A stretch of 64,000 nt of DNA from Symbiobacterium terraclitae (GTDB lineage: Bacteria; Bacillota; Sulfobacillia; Symbiobacteriales; Symbiobacteriaceae): contig NZ_JAGGLG010000004.1 of assembly GCF_017874315.1 (NCBI RefSeq), positions 103,645-167,644 of the forward strand, in the 5' to 3' direction. Below, piece after piece: positions 37,436 to 46,232 of the stretch. Position numbers and translations under genes: made by a program. Below the pieces are notes generated by a model. It did not search any database and had not been told where the DNA came from. It saw only the letters and a program-made list of their open reading frames with translations. Numbering within the stretch: the stretch's first letter is position 1; each line of letters begins with the position of its first letter.

Positions 37436-37798
37436 CTACCCGCGGGGTGACTCGCCGAAGCAGAAGTGGTGCGGCGGGTTCTCGTAGAGTACCGTCCGGA
37501 TCTGCGCCACGTCGACACCCAGGATCTCGGCCGCCGTCCTGGCCAGCCCCACCATCAGGGCGCGCTTCAGCTCCAGTGAACGGCCGGCCATGAGTTCGAC
37601 GCGGATCATGGGCAGGGCCCCGGCGACCTCGCCGTCGCCCCGGTAGATGTCCTCCGGGGAGAAGGCGCGGGTGAAGACGCGCACGTTTTCCGGCGGTGCG
37701 CCGATCGTGTCGACAACGGTCTGGGCAACGCGCTGCTGCAGCCGGCGGCGGACCTCCGGCTCCACACCTGCAAGGTGGTCCACGGTGACGAACGGCAT
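37436..37798 (-). CDS. Tautomerase family protein
   Basis: 120-aa protein starting MPFVTVDHLAGV, where Pro2 would become the N-terminal catalytic proline. A second 4-OT-like beta-alpha-beta unit starts near PMIRVELMAGRSLELKRALM, so it resembles the fused-length tautomerases (about 115-130 aa). The reaction is unknown. It shares strand and neighbourhood with the FAH-family gene. Confidence 0.75.
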   Translation of the reverse strand: MPFVTVDHLAGVEPEVRRRLQQRVAQTVVDTIGAPPENVRVFTRAFSPEDIYRGDGEVAGALPMIRVELMAGRSLELKRALMVGLARTAAEILGVDVAQIRTVLYENPPHHFCFGESPRG

Positions 37799-37865
37799 CG
37801 GGAACTCGCTCCTTTCTCGCTGCGGACTCAGACCGGAGGATACCCTCCTGCAGTCGGAAGGTTAC

Positions 37866-37900
37866 AGGGGAGGCCTCCGCCCCGTGCGGAGTCCTCCCCC
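37866..37900 (-). terminator. Terminator-like hairpin downstream of the polymer-forming protein gene
   Basis: 15-nt arms AGGGGAGGCCTCCGC / GCGGAGTCCTCCCCC with one mismatch, 17 bp after the stop at 37918. No T-run. Confidence 0.55.
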
Positions 37901-37917
37901 ATGAGATTCGACTGGCG

Positions 37918-39051
37918 TCAGGCGGCCACCTCCTCGTCGCCCCTGCGGATCAGCGCATACAGCAGGCCCCCGAGGCCGTAGACCACGGCGACGACGCTGC
38001 AGGCGAAGCGGATGAAGGGCAGCTCCGTCAGTGCGGTGGTGACGAGGGCTCCGGCCAGGAAGATCAGGGCCCAATGCTGGCCGCCCAGCCACCGCCAGCG
38101 GTCGGCCACCAGCCTGCCCACCGTCCACGAGAGCAGCACCTGCCCGGCGTAGATCGCCACCGGGTAGAGCAGGAGCGCGAGCAGCCCCAGCGGTGCACCG
38201 ACGACCGTCGTCATCAGCAGGACCGCGACGGCGGGGACCGCCACGAGGGCGGCCAAGCCCAACAGCGGCGACTGCCAGGGGTGCCGCACGACGGCCCGGG
38301 GGAAGCGGGTGCGCATACCCGGCAGCAGGGCCAGCAGGATGAGGCCCACCACCAGGAAACCGGCGAACCGGACCGCCTGCCGGACCCCGGGGACCGCGGT
38401 GGCGGCCCTGCTGCTGCGGCTCTCCCGGGGGACGAACTTCACGGCGCCCGCCTGGGCCCCGGACTCGATGACGGCCTCCTGCTCGCTGTGGTACGTGACG
38501 GCCCCCTCGATGGCGGCGTTCCGGCCCAGGGTCAGGCGGCCGGCCCAGGCCTCCACGTCGCCGGACACCGTATTGCTGAGCCGCAGGTCCTGGGCGAAGG
38601 CCAGCACGCCGCGGCCGACGCTGCCCTTCGCGCGGAGCCCGTTGCCGAAGCCGATCCAGCTGCCACCCACCGCCGCGTCCCGGTCGATTTCGGTGTCCTG
38701 GCCGAAGCTCACGAGGCTGCCCTCCACCTGCCCTTTCACCTGCAGGCCCTGGGCCACGGCGTAGACGGATCCGCCCACCCGGCCGTTCACGTAGACCGCC
38801 TGGCCCATGGCCACCAGGTTGCCCTCGATGGTGCCGGCGACGTTGACGACCTGGGCAAAGGCGATGACGTCCCCCTTCACCGTGCCCTCGATGGAGACGA
38901 CGACGCCGGTGAGGATCAGGTCGTCGTCCACGGTCTCGCCGGCGGCGACGGTGATCCGGTCGCCGTCCCGCCGGTCGAGCGCGAGGGCGGCGGGGACCAG
39001 GCCGAGAACGAGCAGAACGCCCACAAGCAGAACAGTGGCAACTCTACGCAT
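37918..39051 (-). CDS. Exported polymer-forming (bactofilin-like) membrane protein
   Basis: 377 aa with a signal peptide (residues 1-24). A repetitive beta-helical region of about 170 residues resembles the polymer-forming cytoskeletal (bactofilin) fold, with repeats such as GTVKGDVIAFAQVVNVAGTI and GRVGGSVYAVAQGLQVKGQV. About five C-terminal helices follow (from residue 225). It overlaps the anti-sigma gene by 8 bp and is the last gene of the ECF unit, so it is probably an envelope component controlled with or by that sigma factor. Confidence 0.75.
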   Translation of the reverse strand: MRRVATVLLVGVLLVLGLVPAALALDRRDGDRITVAAGETVDDDLILTGVVVSIEGTVKGDVIAFAQVVNVAGTIEGNLVAMGQAVYVNGRVGGSVYAVAQGLQVKGQVEGSLVSFGQDTEIDRDAAVGGSWIGFGNGLRAKGSVGRGVLAFAQDLRLSNTVSGDVEAWAGRLTLGRNAAIEGAVTYHSEQEAVIESGAQAGAVKFVPRESRSSRAATAVPGVRQAVRFAGFLVVGLILLALLPGMRTRFPRAVVRHPWQSPLLGLAALVAVPAVAVLLMTTVVGAPLGLLALLLYPVAIYAGQVLLSWTVGRLVADRWRWLGGQHWALIFLAGALVTTALTELPFIRFACSVVAVVYGLGGLLYALIRRGDEEVAA

Positions 39052-39556
39052 ACCGCTTTTCCTCCCCTTTCGTGAGCACGTACCCGAGTCCGATTGCGGC
39101 GCCGGCGACGAACAGGGGCCAGAGGGCGGCCAGCAGCCCGCCCTCTCCCAGCCAGAGCACCAGGCGCAGCGCCGCCGGACCGGCCGTGCGGACGAGGGCG
39201 ATGAAGCTCCCGATGCCCGGCTCCGGCAGAAGATCCAGGAGATGGGTCCACAGGCTTCCGCCCAGGTAGCCGGCCAGGCTGAGGAGCGCGGCGACCAGCA
39301 CCAGCACGGGGGTGGACCGGGGGGAGCAGGCGATCTGCGCCATCACGGGCTCCACCAGGTCCACGGACTCGACCCACGCCGCCTCGGCGGGATCGAGGCC
39401 CAGCGCGCCGGCCAGCGCTGCGTCCTCCGCCGCCAGCTCCGCCAGCGCCTGCGCGCACTCGCCGCAGCCGGCCAGATGGGCCTCCACGTCCCGCCGCTCA
39501 GCGGGGTCGAGGGCTCCGCTCAGGTACAGGTGAAGCCGCTCCGTCTCAGGGTGCAT
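39044..39556 (-). CDS. Zinc-finger anti-sigma factor
   Basis: 170 aa. The N-terminal zf-HC2 domain contains HLAGCGECAQAL, with the preceding His of DVEAHL completing the HxxxCxxC-type zinc site. Membrane segments lie near 85-105 and 120-155. It would hold the adjacent ECF sigma factor at the membrane. It overlaps the sigma gene by 11 bp. Confidence 0.85.
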   Translation of the reverse strand: MHPETERLHLYLSGALDPAERRDVEAHLAGCGECAQALAELAAEDAALAGALGLDPAEAAWVESVDLVEPVMAQIACSPRSTPVLVLVAALLSLAGYLGGSLWTHLLDLLPEPGIGSFIALVRTAGPAALRLVLWLGEGGLLAALWPLFVAGAAIGLGYVLTKGEEKRYA

Positions 39557-40106
39557 GGTGCACCGTCACCTCCCGCTCGCTCAGGATCCGCCTGAGCATC
39601 TGCTTCGCACGGTGCAGATGGGTGGCGATGGTGCCGGTGGGCAGGCCCGACCGCTCGGCCATCTGCTGGTAGCTGAGCCCCTCGAAGTAGTACTGGATGA
39701 CTGCGGTCCGGTACGGCGGGGGCAGCGCCGTCACCGCCCTGCGCACCGCCTCCCGGTCCTCGGCCAGCTCCACCAGCGCGGGGGCGTCCGGTCCGGGAGC
39801 CGCCGCCCGCTCCAGCGCCGACTCATCGCCGGACTCCGGCTGGCGGCCTCGGCGACGAAGGAGTGCGATGCACTCGTTGGCGGCGATCTTCATGAGCCAG
39901 GGGCGGAAGGGCTGGGCGGGGTCGTACGTCTCCAGCCGGCGGTAGGCCTGGAGGAAGGCCTGCTGGGCGGCGTCGGCAGCGTCCTCGCGGCTTCCGGTCA
40001 TGCGGAGGCAGAGGGCCAGGACGGCAGCCTGGTGCTCCCGGACCAGGTGCCCAAAGGCCTCCCGGTCGCCGCCGCGACACCGGCGGACGGCCTCTCGCTC
40101 CTCCAA
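39546..40106 (-). CDS. ECF-type RNA polymerase sigma factor
   Basis: 186 aa. Region 2 includes DAAQQAFLQAYRRLETYDP and FRPWLMKIAANECIALLRRR. Region 4 includes LPPPYRTAVIQYYFEGLSYQQMAE and TGTIATHLHRAKQMLRR. The start is TTG at 40106 with GGGAGG 8 nt upstream. It is followed by its likely anti-sigma factor and lies 21 bp after an ABC-2 permease gene. Confidence 0.92.
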   Translation of the reverse strand: MEEREAVRRCRGGDREAFGHLVREHQAAVLALCLRMTGSREDAADAAQQAFLQAYRRLETYDPAQPFRPWLMKIAANECIALLRRRGRQPESGDESALERAAAPGPDAPALVELAEDREAVRRAVTALPPPYRTAVIQYYFEGLSYQQMAERSGLPTGTIATHLHRAKQMLRRILSEREVTVHHAP

Positions 40107-40127
40107 TCGCCTCGCCTCCCTTCCGCG

Positions 40128-40862
40128 CTACGCCTCCCCGCTGCGCATTCGGGCCCGGAAGACCGCCACGGCTGCGGCGAATGCGACGGCCCCGTAGCCC
40201 AGCACCCACCAGAGGTGCGGCAGGGCGGAGGTCACGTCGCCGGCCAGCGCAGCCCGGGTCAGGTCCACCGCGTGGGCGAACGGCAGTGCGTAGCTGATCG
40301 TCTTCAGCGTACCGCCCAGCATGTCCAAAGGGAACCAGGTTCCGCCCAGCAGCGTGGCCGCGTTCACCAGGATGGAGCTGAAGGGGGCCACCTGCTTCTC
40401 GCTGAACAGCGCCCCCATGAGGAGCCCCACCCCGGTGAACATGGCGCCCACCGGAACCAGGACGGCCAGCGCCACCAGCACGCCGGCGTTCACCGGCAGC
40501 CCGAGGAGAAACGCCACGGCGAAGCAGACGGCGCTCTGCGCGACGGCCAGCGGCAGGATGGGCGCCGCGTAGCCGAGGATGTAGTCGGCCGCGGTGAGGG
40601 GCGAGGCGAAGAGCCGCATGAGGAGGGAACTGCTCCGGTCCCGGGCGATGAGCATGCCGGCGAACAGCGCGATGAACGAGAGGCTGAAGACGGCCATGCC
40701 CGGCGCGAACAGCTCGATCCGGAAAGCCTCGTTGGGCACGCTCTTCTGCAGGGTCGAGATCAGGAGCAGCAGCGCCAGCGGGAAGCCCACCCCGAACAGC
40801 AGCGTCAGCGGGTCCCGCACCAGTTCCTTGTTGTTCCGAGCGGCGAAGGCCATGGCCCGCAT
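40128..40862 (-). CDS. ABC-2 type transporter permease
   Basis: 244-aa permease with six helices and the ABC-2 pattern (LLFGVGFPLALLLLIS; later LINAATLLGGTWFPLDML-type region). It overlaps its ATPase gene by one base (TGATG). It is probably an exporter; the substrate is unknown. Confidence 0.85.
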   Translation of the reverse strand: MRAMAFAARNNKELVRDPLTLLFGVGFPLALLLLISTLQKSVPNEAFRIELFAPGMAVFSLSFIALFAGMLIARDRSSSLLMRLFASPLTAADYILGYAAPILPLAVAQSAVCFAVAFLLGLPVNAGVLVALAVLVPVGAMFTGVGLLMGALFSEKQVAPFSSILVNAATLLGGTWFPLDMLGGTLKTISYALPFAHAVDLTRAALAGDVTSALPHLWWVLGYGAVAFAAAVAVFRARMRSGEA

Positions 40863-41590
40863 CAGCTCACCCCCTCTCCCGTAAGTGCCAGGAACGCCTC
40901 TTCCAGGCTCTCCGTCCCGGTCTGCGCCTTCAGCTCGGCCACCGTGCCCAGGGCCTGCAGCCGCCCGCCGTGCATGATGCCGATCCGGTCGGCCAGCGCC
41001 TCGGCCTCCTCGAGGTAGTGCGTGGTGAGGATGATGGTGATCCTGCCCTTCAGCGCCCGCACGACGCTCCAGAGGTCCCGCCGGGCCCGCACGTCGAGCC
41101 CCAGCGTGGGCTCGTCCAGGAAGAGGATGTCCGGGTTGGAGATCAGCGCCATGGCGATGCTGAGCCGGCGCTGCATGCCGCCGGAGAGCGTTCTGGCCCT
41201 GTCGCCCGCCCGCTCCGCCAGCCCGAAGGCCTGCAGCATCTCCTCCGCCCGGGCGCGGGCAGCCCGGGAGTCGGCGCCATAAACCTGCGCCATCAGGACG
41301 AGGTTCTCGCGCACGGTGAGGTTGGGCGCAACGGCGGTCTCCTGAGGCGACACGTTCAGCTTCTGCTTGACGGCCGCGGGGATGGCGACGATGCTGTCGC
41401 CCAGCAGCACGGCGTCCCCGCTGGTCGGGCGCAGCAGACAGCAGAGCATCTTGATGGTCGTCGTCTTGCCCGCGCCGTTCTGCCCCAGCAGGGCGAAGAG
41501 CTCGCCCTTGCAGATGGTCAGGTTGAGGCCGTCGACCGCCGTCCGGTTGCCGAATCGCCTGGTGAGGTGGTGAACTGCGATTGCGGTCAT
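40862..41590 (-). CDS. ABC transporter ATP-binding protein
   Basis: 242-aa ATPase of the multidrug/Na+-type ABC-2 systems. Walker A GQNGAGKT lies near residues 36-43, the signature LSGGMQRR near 137, Walker B ILFLDEPTLGLD, and the H-loop LTTHYLEEAE. It begins a five-gene run (ATPase, permease, sigma, anti-sigma, polymer-forming protein). Confidence 0.92.
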   Translation of the reverse strand: MTAIAVHHLTRRFGNRTAVDGLNLTICKGELFALLGQNGAGKTTTIKMLCCLLRPTSGDAVLLGDSIVAIPAAVKQKLNVSPQETAVAPNLTVRENLVLMAQVYGADSRAARARAEEMLQAFGLAERAGDRARTLSGGMQRRLSIAMALISNPDILFLDEPTLGLDVRARRDLWSVVRALKGRITIILTTHYLEEAEALADRIGIMHGGRLQALGTVAELKAQTGTESLEEAFLALTGEGVS

Positions 41591-41685
41591 GTATCCTCCT
41601 CCTCTGTGGGCACTTTCATCGGGTAGTACGCGCGCGGGCAGCCGTTTCTTTCACCCCTCGCCCATTTTGGGAAGAAAATCAGGAA

Positions 41686-41715
41686 CGCCCCCTGCGACCG
41701 AAGTCGCAAGGGGCG
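41686..41715 (-). terminator. Terminator downstream of the LCP gene
   Basis: 13-bp arms CGCCCCCTGCGAC / GTCGCAAGGGGCG with a 4-nt loop and one mismatch. On the minus strand it is followed by TTCCTGATTTTCTTCCC. Confidence 0.65.
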
Positions 41716-41776
41716 CTTCGCGCTGGAGTGCGAACCGCTGAGACCCGGCCCCAGGCAGGGCGTGCGCCAGTTCGGG

Positions 41777-41809
41777 GCGCCAGCGGCGCCGAGCCGCCCT
41801 GCCCTCGAG
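41777..41809. repeat. Dispersed GC-rich repeat, copy B
   Basis: GCGCCAGCGGCGCCGAGCCG followed by CCCTGCCCTCGAG, nearly the same as 34421-34451. It lies between the LCP stop codon and its terminator. Confidence 0.6.
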
Positions 41810-41812
41810 TCG

Positions 41813-43267
41813 TCACCTGCCGCCCATCAGCTCCACCAGCTCAGCGGAACGGGCGGGGCGGTCGCCGATGACCACCGCGTCCTCCACCCACTCGCAGTGC
41901 AGCGGAGAGATCTCGGGCCAGCAGCGGTAGGCGCGCTCGATGGTCAGGGTGCTTCCATCCGGGTACGAGAGGACGATCATGGGCTTCCCTCTCGGAGGGG
42001 TGACCGGCAGCGGCCCCAGGTCGGCGTCGTCCAGCCACTCCACCTGGTCCAGCAGCGCCGTGATCTCCGCGATGGCGGCGCGGCCCTCCGGCGTGTCGCC
42101 GGAGAGCGTCAGGTCCTCCGCATCCGGGCTGTACTTGCTGTAGACGATGCGCACAGACTGCACCGCCGGCGTCTCCTGCTGGTCTCGGGTACGGGCACGG
42201 GCCCGGGCCAGCTCGACCTGCTCCGAAACGTAAGCCTTGTACCGCTCATTGTCGAGCCGCGCCTGCTGCAGGTACTCCTCCGGCGGCGGCTCCCCCACCA
42301 ACAGCTCATACGCCAGCCGGCGCGTCTCGACCAGGTCCGCGGTGAAGTAGAAGACGCCGTTGAGCCACAGCTCCTCGGCCTTCAGCGTCTCCGCCTCGAT
42401 GGGGCTGTTCAGCGCGTCCCGCCCCGCCGCGGCCAGGCGCACCATCTCGCCCACGGTCAGGTCCGTGCTCACCGCGCTGTACATCGCCGCGATCAGCTCC
42501 GGCGCCCGGGCGAGGATGGCGGGGCTGGCGGCCTTCTTGATGACCGCCCGGATGACCTCCTGCTGCCGCCGCATCCGCCCCAGGTCGCCCTCCTCGTCCG
42601 CCCGGAAGCGGGCGTACTCCAGCGCGGTGCGGCCATCCATGAGCTGCGGGCCGGGCTGGATGTCGATGACGAAGCCCTCGGGGCCGAAGCGGGTGTCGTC
42701 GGGGTCCACGAAGTAGAGCCGCTTCGGCGGGTTCAGCTCGATGCCGCCCAGGGCGTCGATGGTCTTCATGAATCCCTCGAGCGAGAAGGCGATCCAGTGG
42801 TCCAGGGAGAGGTCCAGCAGCCGCTCCACGGTCGCCACCGCCAGGTCGGGACCGCCGAAGCTGTGCGCGTGGTTGATCTTGTCGTAGCCGTAACCCGGGA
42901 TCTCCACCATCAGGTCCCGGGGAATGGAGAGCATGGCGACGCGCCGCTGACGGGGGTCGTAGGAGGCCACGATGACCGTGTCGGACCTGCCGTACTCCCC
43001 CTCCCAGGCCTCCACGCCGAGCACCAGGAAGGTCTGGCGGTCGCCCGGCACCTCATCGGGTTCAGCGGGTGGGGTCGGGGCTTCCCGGCTGCCCGGCATG
43101 GCCTGCTGCACCTGTGCCGTGATGCCGGAGGCCGGAGGCGGTGCCGCGCGGTCGGACCTGTCCAGCGGGCGTGAGCCCCAGACGGCGGCCAGCGCCGCCG
43201 CCAGCGCCACGGCGAGTCCGCAGGCCGCGATGAGCCAGGGGCGCCACCTTCTCCAGGCCCACTTCAC
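41813..43267 (-). CDS. LytR-CpsA-Psr (LCP) family protein with C-terminal extension
   Basis: 484-aa membrane-anchored protein. A signal anchor spans residues 10-30. The LCP domain (about 75-230) has FLVLGVEAW, RSDTVIVASYDP, MLSIPRDLMVEIPGYGYDKINHA and GGIELNPP. LCP enzymes attach secondary polymers to peptidoglycan. After the LCP domain come a helical linker (about 330-350) and about 110 residues of unrecognised sequence. The GTG/ATG region at 43267 follows GAAAGGACGG. The GNAT gene is 22 bp upstream. Confidence 0.88.
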   Translation of the reverse strand: MKWAWRRWRPWLIAACGLAVALAAALAAVWGSRPLDRSDRAAPPPASGITAQVQQAMPGSREAPTPPAEPDEVPGDRQTFLVLGVEAWEGEYGRSDTVIVASYDPRQRRVAMLSIPRDLMVEIPGYGYDKINHAHSFGGPDLAVATVERLLDLSLDHWIAFSLEGFMKTIDALGGIELNPPKRLYFVDPDDTRFGPEGFVIDIQPGPQLMDGRTALEYARFRADEEGDLGRMRRQQEVIRAVIKKAASPAILARAPELIAAMYSAVSTDLTVGEMVRLAAAGRDALNSPIEAETLKAEELWLNGVFYFTADLVETRRLAYELLVGEPPPEEYLQQARLDNERYKAYVSEQVELARARARTRDQQETPAVQSVRIVYSKYSPDAEDLTLSGDTPEGRAAIAEITALLDQVEWLDDADLGPLPVTPPRGKPMIVLSYPDGSTLTIERAYRCWPEISPLHCEWVEDAVVIGDRPARSAELVELMGGR

Positions 43268-43289
43268 CCGGAACCACCGTCCTTTCCCG

Positions 43290-43808
43290 TCAGTCGGGCC
43301 GACCGTGCAGGTGCAGGCACATCTCGCACATCCGGGAGACGTGGCCCATCAGGTCGTCCTCGTACTCGCGGACGTACGCGAAACCCAGCGCCTCGTAGGC
43401 CCGCCGCCCGATCTGGTTCTCCGCCTCCACCTGCACGAAGAGCCGGGCGACATCCCCTCCCTCCTGCAGGGACTCCACGCAGGCCTTTAGCAGCTGCCGC
43501 CCGATGCCTTTCCGCTGGTGCTCCGGCAGCACGTAGAACCGCCAGAGTTCCGCATCGCCGGCCTGTTCCCGCCGCCCCGCCTGCGCGAAGCCGACCACCC
43601 GGCCATCCTCGCTCTCCGCGACGAAGAAAGCACCGGCGGGGTTGGCCGCGGCCCGGGCCAGCCGGTCCTCGGCGTACCAGAGCGGCAGGACCGCACGCTG
43701 GATCTCATCAGGAATGATGCCGCGATAGGTCTCAGCCCATGTAATGCGAGCCACCCCGTTGATGGCCGCCGCATCCTCGGGCACCGCACGGCGCACGCGG
43801 AAACGCAT
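43290..43808 (-). CDS. GNAT family N-acetyltransferase
   Basis: 172-aa acetyltransferase. Motif A reads FYVLPEHQRKGIGRQLLKACVES, with the acetyl-CoA loop (Q/R)xxGxG, and motif B ends NQIGRRAYEALGFAYV. The acceptor is unknown. The ATG at 43808 follows AAGGAGGAG. Confidence 0.9.
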   Translation of the reverse strand: MRFRVRRAVPEDAAAINGVARITWAETYRGIIPDEIQRAVLPLWYAEDRLARAAANPAGAFFVAESEDGRVVGFAQAGRREQAGDAELWRFYVLPEHQRKGIGRQLLKACVESLQEGGDVARLFVQVEAENQIGRRAYEALGFAYVREYEDDLMGHVSRMCEMCLHLHGRPD

Positions 43809-43941
43809 ACTGCCTCTCCTCCTTTTTGTGTAAGACGGTTCAGCAGATTCTGGGGTTGCGGTGACGGCAGGCCGCCTGCCATCGCCGTTTCGCTGTCAGA
43901 GATATCGAGTCGGGGGTCCTTCCCCGCCTTCCTGTATTGCC

Positions 43942-43947
43942 TATAAT
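43942..43947 (+). promoter_or_regulatory. Putative -10 element of the subtilase gene
   Basis: Perfect TATAAT 39 bp upstream of the ATG at 43986. The -35 region has no good match, so an activator or an alternative factor may be needed. Confidence 0.4.
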
Positions 43948-43985
43948 CTGAGTTGTCCCACAAACCCGAGAAGGGAGAGGATCGA

Positions 43986-45164
43986 ATGCGCAGGACCGCG
44001 CTCCGGTTGGTAGCTGTCTGCACGCTCCTGTTCGCCCTGTCCCGGATGGCCCCTGTCTCCGTCGCGGACGCCAAGATGTCCGCCACGCCCGAGGCCCCGC
44101 ACGTGCCCGGCACCGTGCTGGTGAAGTTCCGGGCGGACGCGACCTCCGTCAAGCAGGAGGAGTTCCTGAAGGCGTACGGCCTCGAGGTCGCGGGGAAGGT
44201 GTACGGCGACGACGTCTACATCCTGAAGACGAAGGAGCAGAAGATCGCCGCCCTGGCCGAGACGCTCAGCAAGCACCCGGCCGTCGAGTACGCGGAGCCC
44301 GACTACATCGCCACCATCGACTGGACCCCCAACGACCAGTACTGGTCGCAGCAGTGGGGCCCCCAGAAGGTGTCCGCGCCCCAGGCCTGGGACGTCACCC
44401 GGGGCTCCTCCTCAATCATGATCGCGGTGGTGGACACCGGCGTGGACCTGGACCACCCGGACCTCCGCAACAAGGTGCGCACCGACATCGACTATGACTT
44501 CGTCAACAACGACAGCACCGCCCAGGACGACAACGGGCACGGCACCCACGTGGCCGGCATCGCCGCTGCCTCCACCAACAACACCACCGGCGTCGCCGGC
44601 ATGTGCCCCAACTGCAGCATCCTGCCGGTGAAGGTCCTCAACGCCGCCGGCAGCGGCAGCTACAGCGCCATCGCCAGCGGCATCCGGTACGCCGCCGACA
44701 AGGGGGCCAAGGTGATCAACCTCTCGCTGGGCGGCTCCGCCGGCTCCTCCACCCTGGAGTCCGCCGTCAACTACGCCAACTCGAAGGGCTCGCTGCTGAT
44801 CTGCGCCGCCGGCAACTCCAACACGTCCGCGCCCTCCTACCCGGCCTACTACAGCCCGTGCGTCGCGGTGGCGGCCACCGACCAGAGCGACCGGAAGGCC
44901 TCCTTCTCCAACTACGGCTCCTGGGTCGACACCTCCGCCCCGGGCGTCTCCATCTACGCCACCTACTACAACGACCGGTACGCCTCGCTGAGCGGCACCT
45001 CCATGGCCGCGCCGCACGCGGCCGGTCTGGCCGGCCTCCTCTTCTCGCAGGGGCGCAGCCAGAGCGCCGTCCGGACCCGCCTCACGTCGTCGTCCTACAC
45101 CGATCCGGTGGGCTCCTCCAACATCCCGCGCCGCATCAACGCCTACAAGGCGGTCTCCAACTAG
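43986..45164 (+). CDS. Secreted subtilisin/thermitase-like serine protease (S8)
   Basis: 392-aa pre-pro-protease. The signal peptide is residues 1-29. An inhibitor-I9-like propeptide follows (about 40-110, GTVLVKFRADATS to AVEYAEPDYIA), then the S8 domain. The catalytic triad is D150 (VVDTGVD), H185 (NGHGTHVAG) and S339 (SGTSMAAPHAAG). All residues are present, so it should be active. The ATG at 43986 has GAAGGGAGAGG upstream. It stands alone, convergent with the beta-helix array. Confidence 0.95.
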   Translation: MRRTALRLVAVCTLLFALSRMAPVSVADAKMSATPEAPHVPGTVLVKFRADATSVKQEEFLKAYGLEVAGKVYGDDVYILKTKEQKIAALAETLSKHPAVEYAEPDYIATIDWTPNDQYWSQQWGPQKVSAPQAWDVTRGSSSIMIAVVDTGVDLDHPDLRNKVRTDIDYDFVNNDSTAQDDNGHGTHVAGIAAASTNNTTGVAGMCPNCSILPVKVLNAAGSGSYSAIASGIRYAADKGAKVINLSLGGSAGSSTLESAVNYANSKGSLLICAAGNSNTSAPSYPAYYSPCVAVAATDQSDRKASFSNYGSWVDTSAPGVSIYATYYNDRYASLSGTSMAAPHAAGLAGLLFSQGRSQSAVRTRLTSSSYTDPVGSSNIPRRINAYKAVSN

Positions 45165-45175
45165 GCAAAAAGCCG

Positions 45176-45201
45176 GGCCGATCCCTGCAGGGATCGGCCC
45201 T
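45176..45201. terminator. Bidirectional terminator between the subtilase gene and the beta-helix array
   Basis: Perfect 26-bp palindrome made of GGGCCGATCCCTG and its complement. On the plus strand it follows the subtilase stop by 11 bp. On the minus strand it follows the last beta-helix gene by 4 bp and is trailed by GGCTTTTTGCC. Confidence 0.85.
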
Positions 45202-45205
45202 CTCT

Positions 45206-46201
45206 CTACTTTACGCGGTTCTCATCAAATACGTTGTCCGTGTCGGCTGGCGGCAGCGCCTGGATGTCGGGGTTGTTCCCCTTCAGCTCGTTCCGCCGGA
45301 TGGCGTTCTCTACCGCCAGCGGCTCGAGCCGGATACCCGCGGCGCCGTTCTCCTTGACCTCATTCTCATCGACCACGTTTCCGGTCGCCTCGGCGACCAT
45401 TTCCATCCCGTGCTGGCCGTTCTCCTCCACCGCATTGCGGAGGAACCGGAAGGCCCCCACTGCCGCCAGGAACAGGCCCGGTCCGTAGTTGCACCGGACC
45501 TCGTTCTCCAGCACCACGGAGAAGGCGCCGAAGATCAGTTCGCCGCCGGCCCGCTGGTTTCGCACCATGGCGTTGGCGTACAGCAGGTCCCCTTCCCCGA
45601 GGAACCCCGCGCCGTTCCCGGTGAGGCTGTTGCCGGTGAGGACGACGGCGTTGGTGTTCACCCCGGCGAGGCCGGCGCTGTTTCCCCGTGAACGGTTTCC
45701 CATCGCCACATGCCTGAACCCGATGAGGTTCACCCCTTCGCCCCCGTTGTCGAAGAACTCGCCGTTCAGGACGTAGGCGTTCTGACCCGACGCGACGAGG
45801 CCTTCCCTGCCGTTGCCGCCGGCGGCGACGCCCAGGAAGAGGTTGCGGAGGGCCCGGTTGCCGGCAGAGATGCCCACCGACGTGCAGTTGCTGACGGTCA
45901 CGTCGCGGATGACGTTGTCGCTGGTAGAGATCATGATCCCCTCGGCAAACCCCGTCACCGTGAAGCCGGCGATGGTGACGCCGCCGGAGCCCTCGATCAG
46001 GAAGCCGACCCCGCTGCCCGGCCCCTGCAGGATCGTGCTCCCCGGCCCAGCCCCGACGATCGCCAGCCGGTCCTTGCCGGCCTCGATGCGCACCGCCTCC
46101 GCATACACGCCCCCCGCCACGCGGATCGTGTCGCCTGGCGCGGCCCTCGCAACGGCCTCCCCGACGGTCCGAAAATCCGCCGGCACGCGGAGTACCGCCA
46201 C
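45206..46201 (-). CDS. Right-handed beta-helix protein, paralogue 6 (last of array)
   Basis: 331-aa protein of the pectate-lyase-like / NosD-like beta-helix fold. The N-terminus MAVLRVPADFRTVGEAV and then PGDTIRVAGGVYAEAV match its five neighbours. Asn-rich rungs such as GFTVTGF and DENEVKENGAAGI fill the body. It ends at DENRVK and lacks the cysteine tail that the other five carry. It has no signal peptide or membrane segment. The start is GTG. Function is unknown; no polysaccharide-lyase catalytic motif is evident. Confidence 0.75.
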   Translation of the reverse strand: MAVLRVPADFRTVGEAVARAAPGDTIRVAGGVYAEAVRIEAGKDRLAIVGAGPGSTILQGPGSGVGFLIEGSGGVTIAGFTVTGFAEGIMISTSDNVIRDVTVSNCTSVGISAGNRALRNLFLGVAAGGNGREGLVASGQNAYVLNGEFFDNGGEGVNLIGFRHVAMGNRSRGNSAGLAGVNTNAVVLTGNSLTGNGAGFLGEGDLLYANAMVRNQRAGGELIFGAFSVVLENEVRCNYGPGLFLAAVGAFRFLRNAVEENGQHGMEMVAEATGNVVDENEVKENGAAGIRLEPLAVENAIRRNELKGNNPDIQALPPADTDNVFDENRVK

Positions 46202-46232
46202 GTCCGCTCCCCTCCCTTCGCGCGCCCCGGAC

